Positions 1 through 6,640 of a stretch of DNA of 7,679 nucleotides are shown in pieces. The stretch spans positions 1 through 7,679 of the forward strand of contig JASHQP010000726.1 of NCBI GenBank assembly GCA_030039095.1, read 5' to 3'. Every line of letters begins with the position of its first letter. Position 1 is the first letter of the stretch. The notes under the pieces were generated by a model that made no database searches, was not told the origin of the DNA, and saw nothing but the letters and a program-made list of their open reading frames with translations. The translations under genes and the position numbers were made by a program. This DNA comes from Streptosporangiaceae bacterium. Lineage in GTDB: Bacteria; Actinomycetota; Actinomycetes; Streptosporangiales; Streptosporangiaceae.

Positions 1-408
1 CGGGTCCATGCTCAGGTCACCGTGGCCCAGCCCGGCCGGCGGCGGCGCGCCGGGGCGCCGCGCCAGCGCCTGGATGCGGGCCACCAGCTCGGTGAAGTCG
101 AACGGCTTGGGCAGGTAGTCATCGGCACCCAGGCCGAGTCCTTCCACCCGGTCCCTGACCGACCGCGCCGCCGTGAGCATCAGGATCCTGCTGGCTGAGC
201 GCTGCGACGCCAGGGTGCGGCAGATGTCGTCGCCGCCCACCCCGGGCATGTCCCGGTCCAGTACCACCACGTCGTAGCTGCCGGCCGCCAGGCGGTCGAG
301 GGCGTCGTCGCCGTTGAGGGACACGTCGACCTTCATGCCGCGGCGGCGCAGCCCGGCCGCGACCGCCCTGGCCAGCCGGTCGTCATCTTCTGCTATCAGC
401 ACTCTCAT
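1..408 (-). CDS. OmpR/PhoB-type response regulator, receiver domain (3' end outside window)
   Basis: Reads leftward from ATG at 408-406 and is open to the window edge, giving 136 residues. It begins MRVLIAEDDDRLARAV, a canonical receiver start with the acidic cluster at residues 7-9. The phospho-acceptor is probably Asp51 in VVVLDRDMPG. The conserved switch Thr79 lies in ILMLTAA and the invariant Lys101 in DYLPKPF, so every catalytic receiver position is present. After about residue 118 a Pro/Gly/Ala-rich linker begins, as before the winged-helix DNA-binding domain of this family, which is off the edge. LDRDMPGVGGDDICR is typical of actinobacterial regulators encoded beside a sensor kinase. 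The kinase would be expected further left. The weak ribosome site GGTGA lies 6 bases upstream of the ATG. The gene diverges from the efflux operon and shares its promoter gap, so autoregulation and control of that operon are likely (inference). Confidence 0.93.
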   Translation of the reverse strand, partial: MRVLIAEDDDRLARAVAAGLRRRGMKVDVSLNGDDALDRLAAGSYDVVVLDRDMPGVGGDDICRTLASQRSASRILMLTAARSVRDRVEGLGLGADDYLPKPFDFTELVARIQALARRPGAPPPAGLGHGDLSMDP

Positions 409-458
409 TCATCGTCACCGGTTTCAGGATGGCAGGTCTTCGCCAGATGGCCGCGCGA

Positions 459-498
459 AGGTGACAGTCAGGTGACGGCTGACACCCCACTGTCACCT
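459..498. promoter_or_regulatory. Putative response-regulator operator (GGTGAC boxes)
   Basis: AGGTGACAGT (459-468) and ACTGTCACCT (489-498) form a perfect 10-bp inverted repeat with a 20-base centre. A further AGGTGAC at 470-476 makes a direct repeat with 459-465 at exactly 11 bp, the one-turn spacing used by OmpR/PhoB-family dimers. A fourth core (GTCACC) sits at 414-419, next to the regulator start. The cluster lies midway between the divergent regulator and lipoprotein genes. Binding by the adjacent regulator is inference. I could not place a convincing -35/-10 pair in the gap (409-550). Confidence 0.55.
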
Positions 499-537
499 GC
501 TCTGCCCTACACCTGAGTCCCGGGCATGTCAGCCAGC

Positions 538-544
538 AGAGAGG
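538..544 (+). promoter_or_regulatory. Ribosome binding site of the lipoprotein gene
   Basis: AGAGAGG lies 6 bases before ATG at 551. It supports that ATG as the start of the efflux operon's first gene. Confidence 0.55.
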
Positions 545-550
545 CGCGAG

Positions 551-1108
551 ATGAACGAGAGCTTCAAAGGCGCATGCCGCCGTCGATGGTCATGGCCGCG
601 GCAAAGGCTAGTTGTGGCCGCGATCACTGCCGCCGCCGGTGTCGGCATGCTCGCGGCGGCGTGCGGCGGCGGTTCGTCCTCTGACACCGCCGGGGGATCG
701 GCTGGCTACCAGAAGGCCGTTGCCTACGCGCAGTGCGTGCGCTCCCATGGTGTGCCGACCTTTCCCGACCCCAACAGCCAGGGCCAATTCCCTGCAGTCC
801 AGATCGGCCGCAACGGAGTAACCCAGCAGGCGCTGCAGTCCGCCCAGAATGCCTGCCGCCAGCTGCAGCCGAACGGCGGATCGGGAACCGGACAGCAGCA
901 GGAGGGCAAGCTCACCCAGGCCCTGGACTTTTCCCGGTGCATGCGCGCCCACGGGGTGCCGAATTTCCCCGACCCTTCCACTAGCGACGGCGGGATCGGA
1001 TACAACCTGTCGGGCGTTGACACCGACTCGCCCCAGTATCAGTCCGCGCAGCAAGCCTGCCGGTCTCAGTCCGGTAAGGGCCAGTCACCAGCCGGGGGCG
1101 GGTCGTGA
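551..1108 (+). CDS. Putative lipoprotein with two CxRxHGVPxFPDP modules
   Basis: 185 residues. The N-terminus is basic, followed by a hydrophobic stretch (about 20-37) ending LAAAC, so Cys38 is a plausible lipid-attachment Cys. Ala at -3 makes the lipobox imperfect. A Gly/Ser linker follows. Two copies of a module then appear: QCVRSHGVPTFPDP (61-74) with ACR at 101-103, and RCMRAHGVPNFPDP (129-142) with ACR at 169-171. The Cys-to-Cys distance is 40 in both copies (62/102 and 130/170), and each copy is offset by 68 residues, showing internal duplication. The paired Cys could form a disulfide, or Cys/His could bind a metal or ligand; neither is shown. Similar small actinobacterial secreted proteins are known next to such efflux operons, but I know of no defined function. 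It is first in the operon, and its TGA overlaps the next start by 4 bases, so an accessory or sensing role for the exporter is inferred. Confidence 0.85.
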   Translation: MNESFKGACRRRWSWPRQRLVVAAITAAAGVGMLAAACGGGSSSDTAGGSAGYQKAVAYAQCVRSHGVPTFPDPNSQGQFPAVQIGRNGVTQQALQSAQNACRQLQPNGGSGTGQQQEGKLTQALDFSRCMRAHGVPNFPDPSTSDGGIGYNLSGVDTDSPQYQSAQQACRSQSGKGQSPAGGGS

Positions 1109-2265
1109 GCGGGACGGTTTCTCCTGGCCATGCCGCCGGGCAGCAGGCGGGAGCGGTGGGCACGGCGCGCGGCGGCGTGCCCCGGCGGGGCCGCCGCCTG
1201 GCGGTATGGCTGGCGGTTGCGGTGATGCTGGCGTCCGCGTCCGCGGTGGCCGCATGGCGCGCCGGGGCATTCGGCACGGGTGGCTCGCCGGGATCAGGGC
1301 CGGGCCCGGCAGGCGCACCTGCCCCCGCGACGGCGCAGGTGGTGCGGGAGGACCTTTCGCAGACGACCACGGTCAACGCGACCCTGGGGTACGCCGGATC
1401 GTACATCGTGCGGGGCCAGGGCAGCGGCACGCTGACCTGGCTGCCGCCGGCCGGGCAGGTGATCAGTCAGGGGCAGGTGCTGTACCGGGTGGATAACGGC
1501 ATCCCCGTCGTGCTCCTGTACGGCAGTGTTCCGGACTGGCGGGCGATGGCGGAGGGGGACACCGGCGCGGACGTGGCCCAGCTCAACCACGACCTGGTGA
1601 ACCTGGGTTACGCCGACAGCGTGGCCATCAGCGCGTCGGGCTGGAGCTATTACTCCTGGGAAACACAGGATGCCGTGGAACAGCTCCAAACCGCGCTGGG
1701 CACGAGCGCTTCAGGGTCGCTGGCGCTGGGGTCGGTGACGTTCGAGCCGACCGCGCTCCGGGTCAGTGCCATCACCGGCAGCCTGGGCAATCCGGCGTCC
1801 GGGCCGGTGCTGGCGGCAACGTCAGACCACCACGTGGTCACGATCAGCCTGGACGCAGCCCAGCAGTCGGAAGTCCGGCCCGGAGATTCGGTAACGGTCA
1901 CGCTGCCCGGCGGATCGACGACGCCGGGAGTAATCTCCTCAGTCAGCCAGGCCGCCTCCGGTTCGGGCACCTCCGCCACCATCCCGGTCTATGTCACGCT
2001 CACCGACCCCTCGGCGGCGGGGACCCTGGACCAGGCACCGGTCACGGTCGCGATCACCACCGGCACCGCCCGCAGCGCATTGGTAGTGCCGGTGGGAGCG
2101 CTGCTAGCCCAGTCCTCGGGCTCGTACGCTGTCGAGGTCACCGGGCCGCGGAACACCCGCCACCTGGTGCCGGTCAAGATCGGGATCTTCGATGACAGCG
2201 ACGGGCTGGTACAGGTGACCGGGTCGCTGACTGCCGGGCAGCACGTCGTGGTGCCGGCGACATGA
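1105..2265 (+). CDS. MacA-like periplasmic adaptor with peptidoglycan-binding-like domain
   Basis: 386 residues, GTG start overlapping the upstream stop (GTGA), which implies translational coupling. The N-terminus is cytoplasmic and Arg-rich, with one membrane anchor at about 32-51. An extracytoplasmic region follows, with a biotinyl/lipoyl-like half ([20 protein letters not shown]) and a segment from about 150 ([21 protein letters not shown] pattern: GD.G..V..L...L..LGY) that resembles a PG_binding_1 fold. Beta-barrel-type sequence follows, then a membrane-proximal tail (VPVGALL, then [19 protein letters not shown]) typical of HlyD/MacA adaptors in actinobacteria. It would link the ABC permease to the cell wall instead of to an outer-membrane channel (inference from family and domain layout). 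It is commonly annotated as an efflux adaptor or peptidoglycan-binding protein. The substrate is unknown. Confidence 0.88.
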   Translation: MSGTVSPGHAAGQQAGAVGTARGGVPRRGRRLAVWLAVAVMLASASAVAAWRAGAFGTGGSPGSGPGPAGAPAPATAQVVREDLSQTTTVNATLGYAGSYIVRGQGSGTLTWLPPAGQVISQGQVLYRVDNGIPVVLLYGSVPDWRAMAEGDTGADVAQLNHDLVNLGYADSVAISASGWSYYSWETQDAVEQLQTALGTSASGSLALGSVTFEPTALRVSAITGSLGNPASGPVLAATSDHHVVTISLDAAQQSEVRPGDSVTVTLPGGSTTPGVISSVSQAASGSGTSATIPVYVTLTDPSAAGTLDQAPVTVAITTGTARSALVVPVGALLAQSSGSYAVEVTGPRNTRHLVPVKIGIFDDSDGLVQVTGSLTAGQHVVVPAT

Positions 2266-3017
2266 CCGCCGCCAGCGGGACAGCCGGCAGCAGCAGACGG
2301 CCCCCGGTGCTGGAACTGGAACAGGTGTCGAAGGTGTATCCCGGCACACCGCCGGTGCGGGCCCTGGATGAGATTAGCCTGACAGTGACCGCCGGGGAAA
2401 TGGCCGCCATTGTCGGGCCGTCGGGGTCGGGCAAGACCACGCTGCTGCACCTGATGGGCACCCTGGACAAACCGACCAGCGGCAACGTCCGCATTACCGG
2501 GGCTGACCCGGCACGGATGACCGACCGGGGGCTGTCGGCCCTGCGTGCGGCCCGGATCGGGTTCGTGTTCCAGCAGTTTTTCCTCGCCGAGCACCAGAAG
2601 ATCGTTGACAACGTGGCCGACGGGCTGCTTTATGCCGGCGTCCGGCACACAGAGCGGCGGCAGCTGGCCGCCGCAGCCCTGGAGCACGTCGGGCTTGGGC
2701 ACCGGACCGGCGCCCGGCCTACCCAGCTGTCCGGCGGACAACGGCAGCGGGTCGCCATCGCCCGCGCCATCGTCGGCCAGCCCTCCGTCGTGCTGGCCGA
2801 CGAGCCGACCGGCAACCTGGACTCAGCCACCGGCGCATCCATCCTGGCCCTGCTAGAGGAACTCAACGCCCAGGGAACCACGATCATCGTGATCACCCAC
2901 GACCGCACCATCGCCGCCCGCATGCGGCGCCGAATCGACATGCTCGACGGGCGCATCATCACCGATGCCGGCACCCCCGCCCTCCTGCCATCGCCCCGAC
3001 ATCCGGCCGGCCGCTGA
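2262..3017 (+). CDS. MacB/LolD-type ABC transporter ATPase
   Basis: 251 residues, ATG overlapping the upstream stop (ATGA). All nucleotide-binding motifs are intact: Walker A GPSGSGKT (52-59), Q-loop Gln104 in FVFQQF, signature LSGGQRQ (156-162), Walker B VVLADEP with catalytic Glu181, D-loop after NLD (185-187) and switch His213 in VITHD. Length and motifs match the MacB/LolD/FtsE group, which powers FtsX-fold permeases. Those permeases act as mechanotransmission machines, not classical channels. It should pair with the permease that follows, and perhaps also with the second FtsX-type permease at 5077-6444, which has no ATPase of its own (inference). Confidence 0.95.
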   Translation: MTAASGTAGSSRRPPVLELEQVSKVYPGTPPVRALDEISLTVTAGEMAAIVGPSGSGKTTLLHLMGTLDKPTSGNVRITGADPARMTDRGLSALRAARIGFVFQQFFLAEHQKIVDNVADGLLYAGVRHTERRQLAAAALEHVGLGHRTGARPTQLSGGQRQRVAIARAIVGQPSVVLADEPTGNLDSATGASILALLEELNAQGTTIIVITHDRTIAARMRRRIDMLDGRIITDAGTPALLPSPRHPAGR

Positions 3018-3026
3018 CCGCCGGGC

Positions 3027-3033
3027 AAGGAGG
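3027..3033 (+). promoter_or_regulatory. Strong ribosome binding site fixing the permease start
   Basis: AAGGAGG lies 6 bases before ATG at 3040. It decides against the longer reading frame starting at 2965, which would overlap the ATPase gene by 53 bases. Confidence 0.85.
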
Positions 3034-3039
3034 ACCACC

Positions 3040-4251
3040 ATGACCATGACACCTAGCCTGCCTGCCCCGGCCCGTCTGCACCCCGGCGACCTGGCCCGGC
3101 TGGCCATTGCCGCGCTGCGGACCCGCAAGCTGCGCGCGGCGCTTTCGGCGCTCGGTATCGCCATCGGCGTTGCGGCGATCGTGGCCGTCCTGGGCCTGGC
3201 CGCCTCCTCCCAGGCAGCGCTGCTGGCCGAAATCAGCAAGCTCGGCACCAACCTACTGACCGTCACCAACGGACAGAGCCTCACCGGCGGCACCGCCGAA
3301 CTCCCCGCCGCAGCCCCCGGCATGATCGCCCAGCTTCCCGGCGTTACCGCAGTGCAAGACACCGGCGCACTCGGCAACGCGACCGTCTACCGAAGCCCAT
3401 ACATCCCAGCGATCGACACCAACGCGCTGACGCTGACCGCATCCACCCTGGGCCTGCCCGGCCTGGTGGGAACATCAGTGGCCCAGGGCACATACCTCAA
3501 CGCCGCCACCGCCCGCGAGCCAGCCGCCGTGCTCGGCGCGGCAGCCGCACAGCGGCTAGGCATCGACCGGATATGGCCCGGGGAACGGATCTGGGCCGAC
3601 GGACAGTGGTTCTACGTGGTAGGCATCTTGGCCCCCGCCACCCTCGCCCCCCAGATCGACTCCTCCGTCCTGATCGGCTTTCCCGCCGCAGAGAAGTACC
3701 TGCACTTCGGTGGGCACCCCTCGCAGATCTACCTGCGCGCCCAGACCAGGCAGGTCACCGCAGTCGACAACCTGCTCGCCGCCCAGGCCAACCCGGAAAA
3801 CCCCAGCCAGGTCAACGTCTCCCAGCCCTCGGTCGCCCTGACGGCGCAAGCCGACGCCGCAGGCGCATTCGACACCTTGTTCCTCGGCCTCGGCTCGGTG
3901 GCCCTGCTAGTCGGCGCGGTCGGCGTGGCCAATACCATGATCATCTCCGTACTGGAACGCCGCCAGGAAATCGGGCTGCGCCGCGCGCTGGGCGCCACCA
4001 GAGCCCAGATCCGGGTTCAATTCCTGTCCGAGGCCATCCTGCTCACCGGGTTTGGCGGCGCCACCGGGGTCCTGATCGGCGCCCTCGCCACCGTCATATA
4101 CGCCCACGCAAAAGGGTCGACGACTGTCATCCCGCCTCAAGCCTGGGCCGGCGGCCTCGGTGCCGCCCTGCTCATCGGCGCCCTCGCCGGCCTGCTGCCC
4201 GCAGTCCGTGCCTCCCGCCTATCCCCAACCCAGGCACTCTGGACTCTGTAA
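3040..4251 (+). CDS. MacB-type ABC transporter permease (FtsX fold)
   Basis: 403 residues from ATG 3040. Transmembrane segment 1 is at about 33-55 (ALGIAIGVAAIVAVLGLA). A large extracytoplasmic MacB_PCD-like domain occupies about 56-275. The C-terminal FtsX domain has three segments at about 278-302, 332-358 and 372-390. The coupling loop ERRQEIGLRRALGA (306-319) is the hallmark of FtsX/MacB permeases, where it contacts the ATPase. The ending LPAVRASRLSPTQAL is also typical. The gene lies 22 bases after the ATPase stop and is the last intact gene of the operon. With the ATPase and adaptor it forms a split MacAB-like exporter (in Gram-negative MacB the ATPase and permease are fused). The substrate cannot be inferred from sequence. 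No clear terminator follows. Confidence 0.95.
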   Translation: MTMTPSLPAPARLHPGDLARLAIAALRTRKLRAALSALGIAIGVAAIVAVLGLAASSQAALLAEISKLGTNLLTVTNGQSLTGGTAELPAAAPGMIAQLPGVTAVQDTGALGNATVYRSPYIPAIDTNALTLTASTLGLPGLVGTSVAQGTYLNAATAREPAAVLGAAAAQRLGIDRIWPGERIWADGQWFYVVGILAPATLAPQIDSSVLIGFPAAEKYLHFGGHPSQIYLRAQTRQVTAVDNLLAAQANPENPSQVNVSQPSVALTAQADAAGAFDTLFLGLGSVALLVGAVGVANTMIISVLERRQEIGLRRALGATRAQIRVQFLSEAILLTGFGGATGVLIGALATVIYAHAKGSTTVIPPQAWAGGLGAALLIGALAGLLPAVRASRLSPTQALWTL

Positions 4252-4375
4252 GCACCCTCCGCCCGGCCCCCATATGCTCCCTCCCGAGCGGCCCCTGCAG
4301 GATCTTCAATGGCTGACTCTGATACCCGGCGAAATTCATGCGACATCAGCGCGGCGTGATGACACGATCGATGAC

Positions 4376-4462
4376 GTGGTGCTGTTCGTGATCTCGGGCG
4401 TATCCGCATCGGGAAAGTCGACGGTTGCGGGACTGCTCGCGCAGCGATTTGAGCGCGGCGGT
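4376..4462 (+). pseudogene. 5' remnant of a P-loop kinase/ATPase, cut after the Walker A helix
   Basis: In frame from a possible GTG at 4376 (or 4379), the translation is VVLFVISGVSASGKSTVAGL followed by LAQRFERGG. GVSASGKS is a Walker A motif in the context seen in small kinase-like P-loop proteins of actinobacteria, where the next element is normally an RGDVFRR-type segment. Here the similarity ends at about 4459-4462 and is replaced by unrelated sequence. The codons use A or T at the third position more often (gta, gca, gga, gtt, cga, ttt) than the flanking genes, suggesting different ancestry or decay. No ribosome site is evident. The frame stays open to 4918 only by chance through other elements. 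The exact family is uncertain. Confidence 0.6.
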
Positions 4463-4471
4463 CTGTGTGCC

Positions 4472-4493
4472 AACACCAGCACCTTTAGGTGTT
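4472..4493. other. Short hairpin at the scar
   Basis: AACACC (4472-4477) and GGTGTT (4488-4493) pair perfectly around a 10-base loop that itself contains most of a nested CACCT/AGGTG pair. It begins 10 bases after the P-loop fragment ends. It may be the subterminal hairpin of an inserted element or a terminator of unknown parentage. No T-run follows. Confidence 0.3.
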
Positions 4494-4512
4494 TCGGTCC
4501 TTCCGGGGTATT

Positions 4513-4670
4513 ACGCTTTCGCTGTTCCGTGTGTTCTTCAGTGTCTGTTTGGCTGTTGCGGGCGGGCATGGGGACAGCCCGCGCGTCGCGGCGGGTCCGG
4601 CGCGCGTTTCCACGGGCCGCGGTGCGGATTCTTCCTCCTTCCGGTCGCAGTGGCGGGGGCCGGGTTCAGG
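4513..4670 (-). repeat. Inverted repeat copy A (about 155 bases)
   Basis: Read on the minus strand, this segment aligns with 6486-6640 on the plus strand, from CCTGAACC through GCGACCGGAAGGAGG (4648-4634), then blocks matching CCGCACC, CGTGGAA, GACCCGC, CGCGGGC, CAGCC and GACAC. By eye identity is near 70 percent with a few small gaps. A perfect stem GCGGGC/GCCCGC (4562-4567, 4577-4582) with a 9-base loop has a counterpart in copy B. The function is unknown. It could be a terminal part of a mobile element or a structured noncoding element. Confidence 0.7.
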
Positions 4671-4848
4671 AGCCCAGGTGCTCTTCCAGGATCCCGAGGC
4701 GGACCAGGTCCGGCAGCCACGCGACCGCCAGCACGCTCTTGTCCCGCTTCACGTACGCGGGCGCCACCAGCACCAGCCGGGAGAACAGCGCCAGCTCGCC
4801 CGCCGCCGGCTTCACCAGCACCGGTGACGACTCCGCCTCCACGGCCAT
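4666..4848 (-). pseudogene. Unrecognised 3' gene fragment
   Basis: An open frame ends at TGA 4668-4666 and has near-perfect G/C third positions, a strong coding signature for this genome. The translation, about 60 residues, includes VLVKPAAGELALFSRLVLV and AYVKRDKSVLAVAWLPDLVR and ends ILEEHLGS. I do not recognise the family. The nearest ATG (4848-4846) lies in a CCATGG that is also the start of the plus-strand peptide, and no ribosome site precedes it, so this is more likely the tail of a longer gene than a complete small protein. Its stop codon lies inside the first bases of repeat copy A, so the repeat is directly downstream of it. Confidence 0.5.
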
Positions 4849-4918
4849 GGGCGTGCTGGGCCTCATCGGGATCGTGTGCTACGCGGCGAACCTTTACCTG
4901 CTGCGGAAGAGCCGCTGA
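4847..4918 (+). other. 23-residue membrane peptide or gene 3' end
   Basis: ATG 4847 to TGA 4918 encodes MGVLGLIGIVCYAANLYLL followed by RKSR. This is one hydrophobic span with a basic tail, and its codons end in G or C almost throughout. No ribosome site precedes the ATG, and the start shares CCATGG with the minus-strand fragment, so it is probably the tail of a lost membrane protein, although a genuine small protein is possible. A hairpin starts 7 bases after the stop, consistent with a true gene end. Confidence 0.35.
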
Positions 4919-4924
4919 GGAGAG

Positions 4925-4947
4925 GCTGCCCAGGGCGGGCGGGCAGC
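4925..4947 (+). terminator. Terminator-like hairpin
   Basis: GCTGCCC (4925-4931) and GGGCAGC (4941-4947) form a perfect 7-bp stem with a 9-base loop just after the stop at 4918. There is no T-run, as is common in high-GC genomes. Confidence 0.4.
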
Positions 4948-5076
4948 GAAATAGCGGCGCGGAATGTCCAATCGAGAGGTAACTGCCAGGTATCGCTTAC
5001 CAGGTTGTTGCCGTCCGTGCGGTACAACGGTGCCGACCGTGAAATAGGGGAAGACGGCACGGAAGGGTGAGCGCGG
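4948..5076 (+). promoter_or_regulatory. Upstream region of the second permease
   Basis: This 129-base gap must hold the promoter of the 5077 gene if it is transcribed alone. It is less GC-rich than its surroundings. GGTAA (4978-4982) and TTACC (4997-5001) form a short inverted repeat, and ACGGT/ACCGT flank a 4-base centre at 5027-5040. No -35/-10 pair with standard spacing was found. GGAAGG (5061-5066), 10 bases before the ATG, is the likely ribosome site. Confidence 0.25.
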
Positions 5077-6444
5077 ATGTTCTCCGTCAGGTACCTGCAA
5101 CGGGAGCTGAGCCGCCGGTCGCGCCAGGCCATCATCATCGCGCTGGGCCTGGCGCTGGGAGTCGGCCTGGTGGTCACGGTGTCCGCCGCCTCAGCCGGGG
5201 TGGCAAGGGCGGAGTCCGGGGTGCTCGAGGCGTTGTACGGGGCCGGCACCGACGTGACCGTGACGGGCCCGGCGCCCGGGATGAGGCTGCCTGGCGAGGC
5301 GCCGCAGCCGCCCTCGCATAACACCATCGCCCCGCCCGGATCGAGCAGCACCCTGGGTGCCCCGTACTTCGGGATCAGCGCGTCGAAGGTGGCCGCGGCG
5401 GCGCGGCTGCCCGGCGTGGCGGCGGCAGCGGGCGGGATCACGCTCCTGCAATCGTCGATCACGTTCCCGAAGAACGGCATCGGTCCCAGGAAGAAAAGCG
5501 GCTACACCATCGACGGCGTGGACACCGCGGACGCCTCGCTCGGCCCGCTGGGCTCCGCGTCACTGGTCTCCGGTCATCTGTTCACGGCGGCCGAGCCGGA
5601 CTCCTACGTCGCGATCCTGGATTCGGCGTACGCGAAGTCTCACGGCCTGGCGGCCGGGTCGGCCGTTACCGTTGACGGTGCCAGGTACACGGTCATCGGG
5701 ATCGTCAGCCAGCCGCAGGGCAGCAGTCCGCCCGCCATTTACCTCCCGCTGGCGCGGGCCCAGGCGATTCCGCTGGGAGCACTGAGCCTGAAGAACGAGG
5801 TGAACACGATCTACCTGGCCGCGGCCAGCGCCGGTGATATCCCCGCGGTCAGCCAGGAGGTCACCAGGCTGCTTCCCGGCACGTTCGTGACTACCGCCGG
5901 CACCCTGCCCGGCCAGGTGACCGGATCGCTGGCCAGCGCCGTGACACTGGTCCACGACCTGGCCGGATGGCTGACGGTGCTGGTCCTGGCCGCCGCGTTC
6001 GCCATGGCCTGCCTGCTGATGCTGGCCGCCGTGAGCCGCCGGGTGCGCGACTTCGGCATCCTGAAGGCGATCGGCTGGCGGTCCCGGCGGATCGTCGGCC
6101 AGGTGCTCGGCGAGGCCGCGGTCATCGGAGCCGCCGGCGCCGCGGCCGGTGTCGGCCTCGGGTTCGCCGGCGCGGCGATCATCGCCGCGGTCGCGCCCAC
6201 GGTGTCCGCGACGGTCGGCGCGGACAACTATCCCCAGCCCGCCGTCCCCGGCACTCACGCGACCGTCATCGGCGGTTCGAGCCTGATCCACGTGGTGCCC
6301 GTCCCGCTGCACCCGTCGGTCAGCGCCGGGGTGATCGTGCTGGCCGTGGCCCTGGCCCTGGCCGGCGCCCTGCTGGCCGGGGCATTCGCCAGCTGGCGGA
6401 TCGCCGTGCTCCGGCCCGCCCGCGCCCTGGCGGCGGTCGCCTGA
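5077..6444 (+). CDS. Orphan FtsX-type ABC transporter permease
   Basis: 455 residues. The N-terminus MFSVRYLQRELSRRSRQA precedes transmembrane segment 1 (about 18-40). An extracytoplasmic domain of about 250 residues follows, then an FtsX domain with segments at about 294-318, 346-372 and 417-440. The coupling loop SRRVRDFGILKAIGW (320-334) corresponds to the ERRQEIG loop of MacB. The N-terminus (RRSRQAIIIALGLALGVGLV, then VTVSAASAGV) is characteristic of an actinobacterial permease family whose genes usually sit next to a cognate ATPase. None is adjacent here: repeat B follows. It is not a close copy of the 3040-4251 permease. It could share the 2262-3017 ATPase or use one elsewhere. No frame disruption is seen, so it may be functional. 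It is bracketed by inverted repeats A and B. Confidence 0.92.
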   Translation: MFSVRYLQRELSRRSRQAIIIALGLALGVGLVVTVSAASAGVARAESGVLEALYGAGTDVTVTGPAPGMRLPGEAPQPPSHNTIAPPGSSSTLGAPYFGISASKVAAAARLPGVAAAAGGITLLQSSITFPKNGIGPRKKSGYTIDGVDTADASLGPLGSASLVSGHLFTAAEPDSYVAILDSAYAKSHGLAAGSAVTVDGARYTVIGIVSQPQGSSPPAIYLPLARAQAIPLGALSLKNEVNTIYLAAASAGDIPAVSQEVTRLLPGTFVTTAGTLPGQVTGSLASAVTLVHDLAGWLTVLVLAAAFAMACLLMLAAVSRRVRDFGILKAIGWRSRRIVGQVLGEAAVIGAAGAAAGVGLGFAGAAIIAAVAPTVSATVGADNYPQPAVPGTHATVIGGSSLIHVVPVPLHPSVSAGVIVLAVALALAGALLAGAFASWRIAVLRPARALAAVA

Positions 6445-6481
6445 CCGGCCCCGCGGGACGCGGAGCTGATCTTGTCGGGCC

Positions 6482-6499
6482 GCTGCCTGAACCGGCAGC
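6482..6499 (+). terminator. Hairpin after the orphan permease
   Basis: GCTGCC (6482-6487) and GGCAGC (6494-6499) form a 6-bp stem with loop TGAACC, 37 bases after the permease stop. There is no T-run. It overlaps the start of repeat B. A smaller CCGCG/CGCGG stem precedes it at 6451-6463. Confidence 0.4.
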
Positions 6500-6640
6500 C
6501 CGTCCCCGCGACCGGAAGGAGGCAACCGCACCGCCCCGCGGTCCGTGGAACCGCGCGCTCGACCCGCAGCGGCACGCGGGCCAAAGCCGTACCCGCCGAT
6601 CCAGCCGAAATCGACACAAGGACACGAGAGGAACACAAAT
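6486..6640 (+). repeat. Inverted repeat copy B (about 155 bases)
   Basis: This is the partner of 4513-4670 in opposite orientation. The 15-base core GCGACCGGAAGGAGG is identical at 6508-6522. GCGGGC (6576-6581) and ACCCGC (6591-6596), with a 9-base loop, match the position of the copy A stem; in the inward (minus) reading the closing C-G pair becomes U-G, so pairing is kept. Similarity fades after about 6640. No convincing protein-coding reading exists, although several frames stay open. Confidence 0.7.

Noticed and set aside
1989..2741. 250-codon minus-strand open frame
   Set aside because: Antisense to the adaptor and ABC ATPase genes, whose motifs prove the plus strand is coding.
2965..3039. 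Longer N-terminus for the first permease
   Set aside because: It would overlap the ATPase gene, and AAGGAGG is perfectly placed for the ATG at 3040.
4513..4866. TnpB plus omega-RNA end of an IS200/IS605 element
   Set aside because: The gene-tail followed by conserved noncoding sequence layout suggested it, but the protein tail has no TnpB zinc-finger or RuvC motifs, and copy B has no such gene next to it.
4160..4918. Single 252-residue protein across the whole middle mosaic
   Set aside because: Only residues around the Walker A and the last 23 look like protein. The interior passes through the repeat and antisense to another coding-like frame, and the start lies inside the permease gene.
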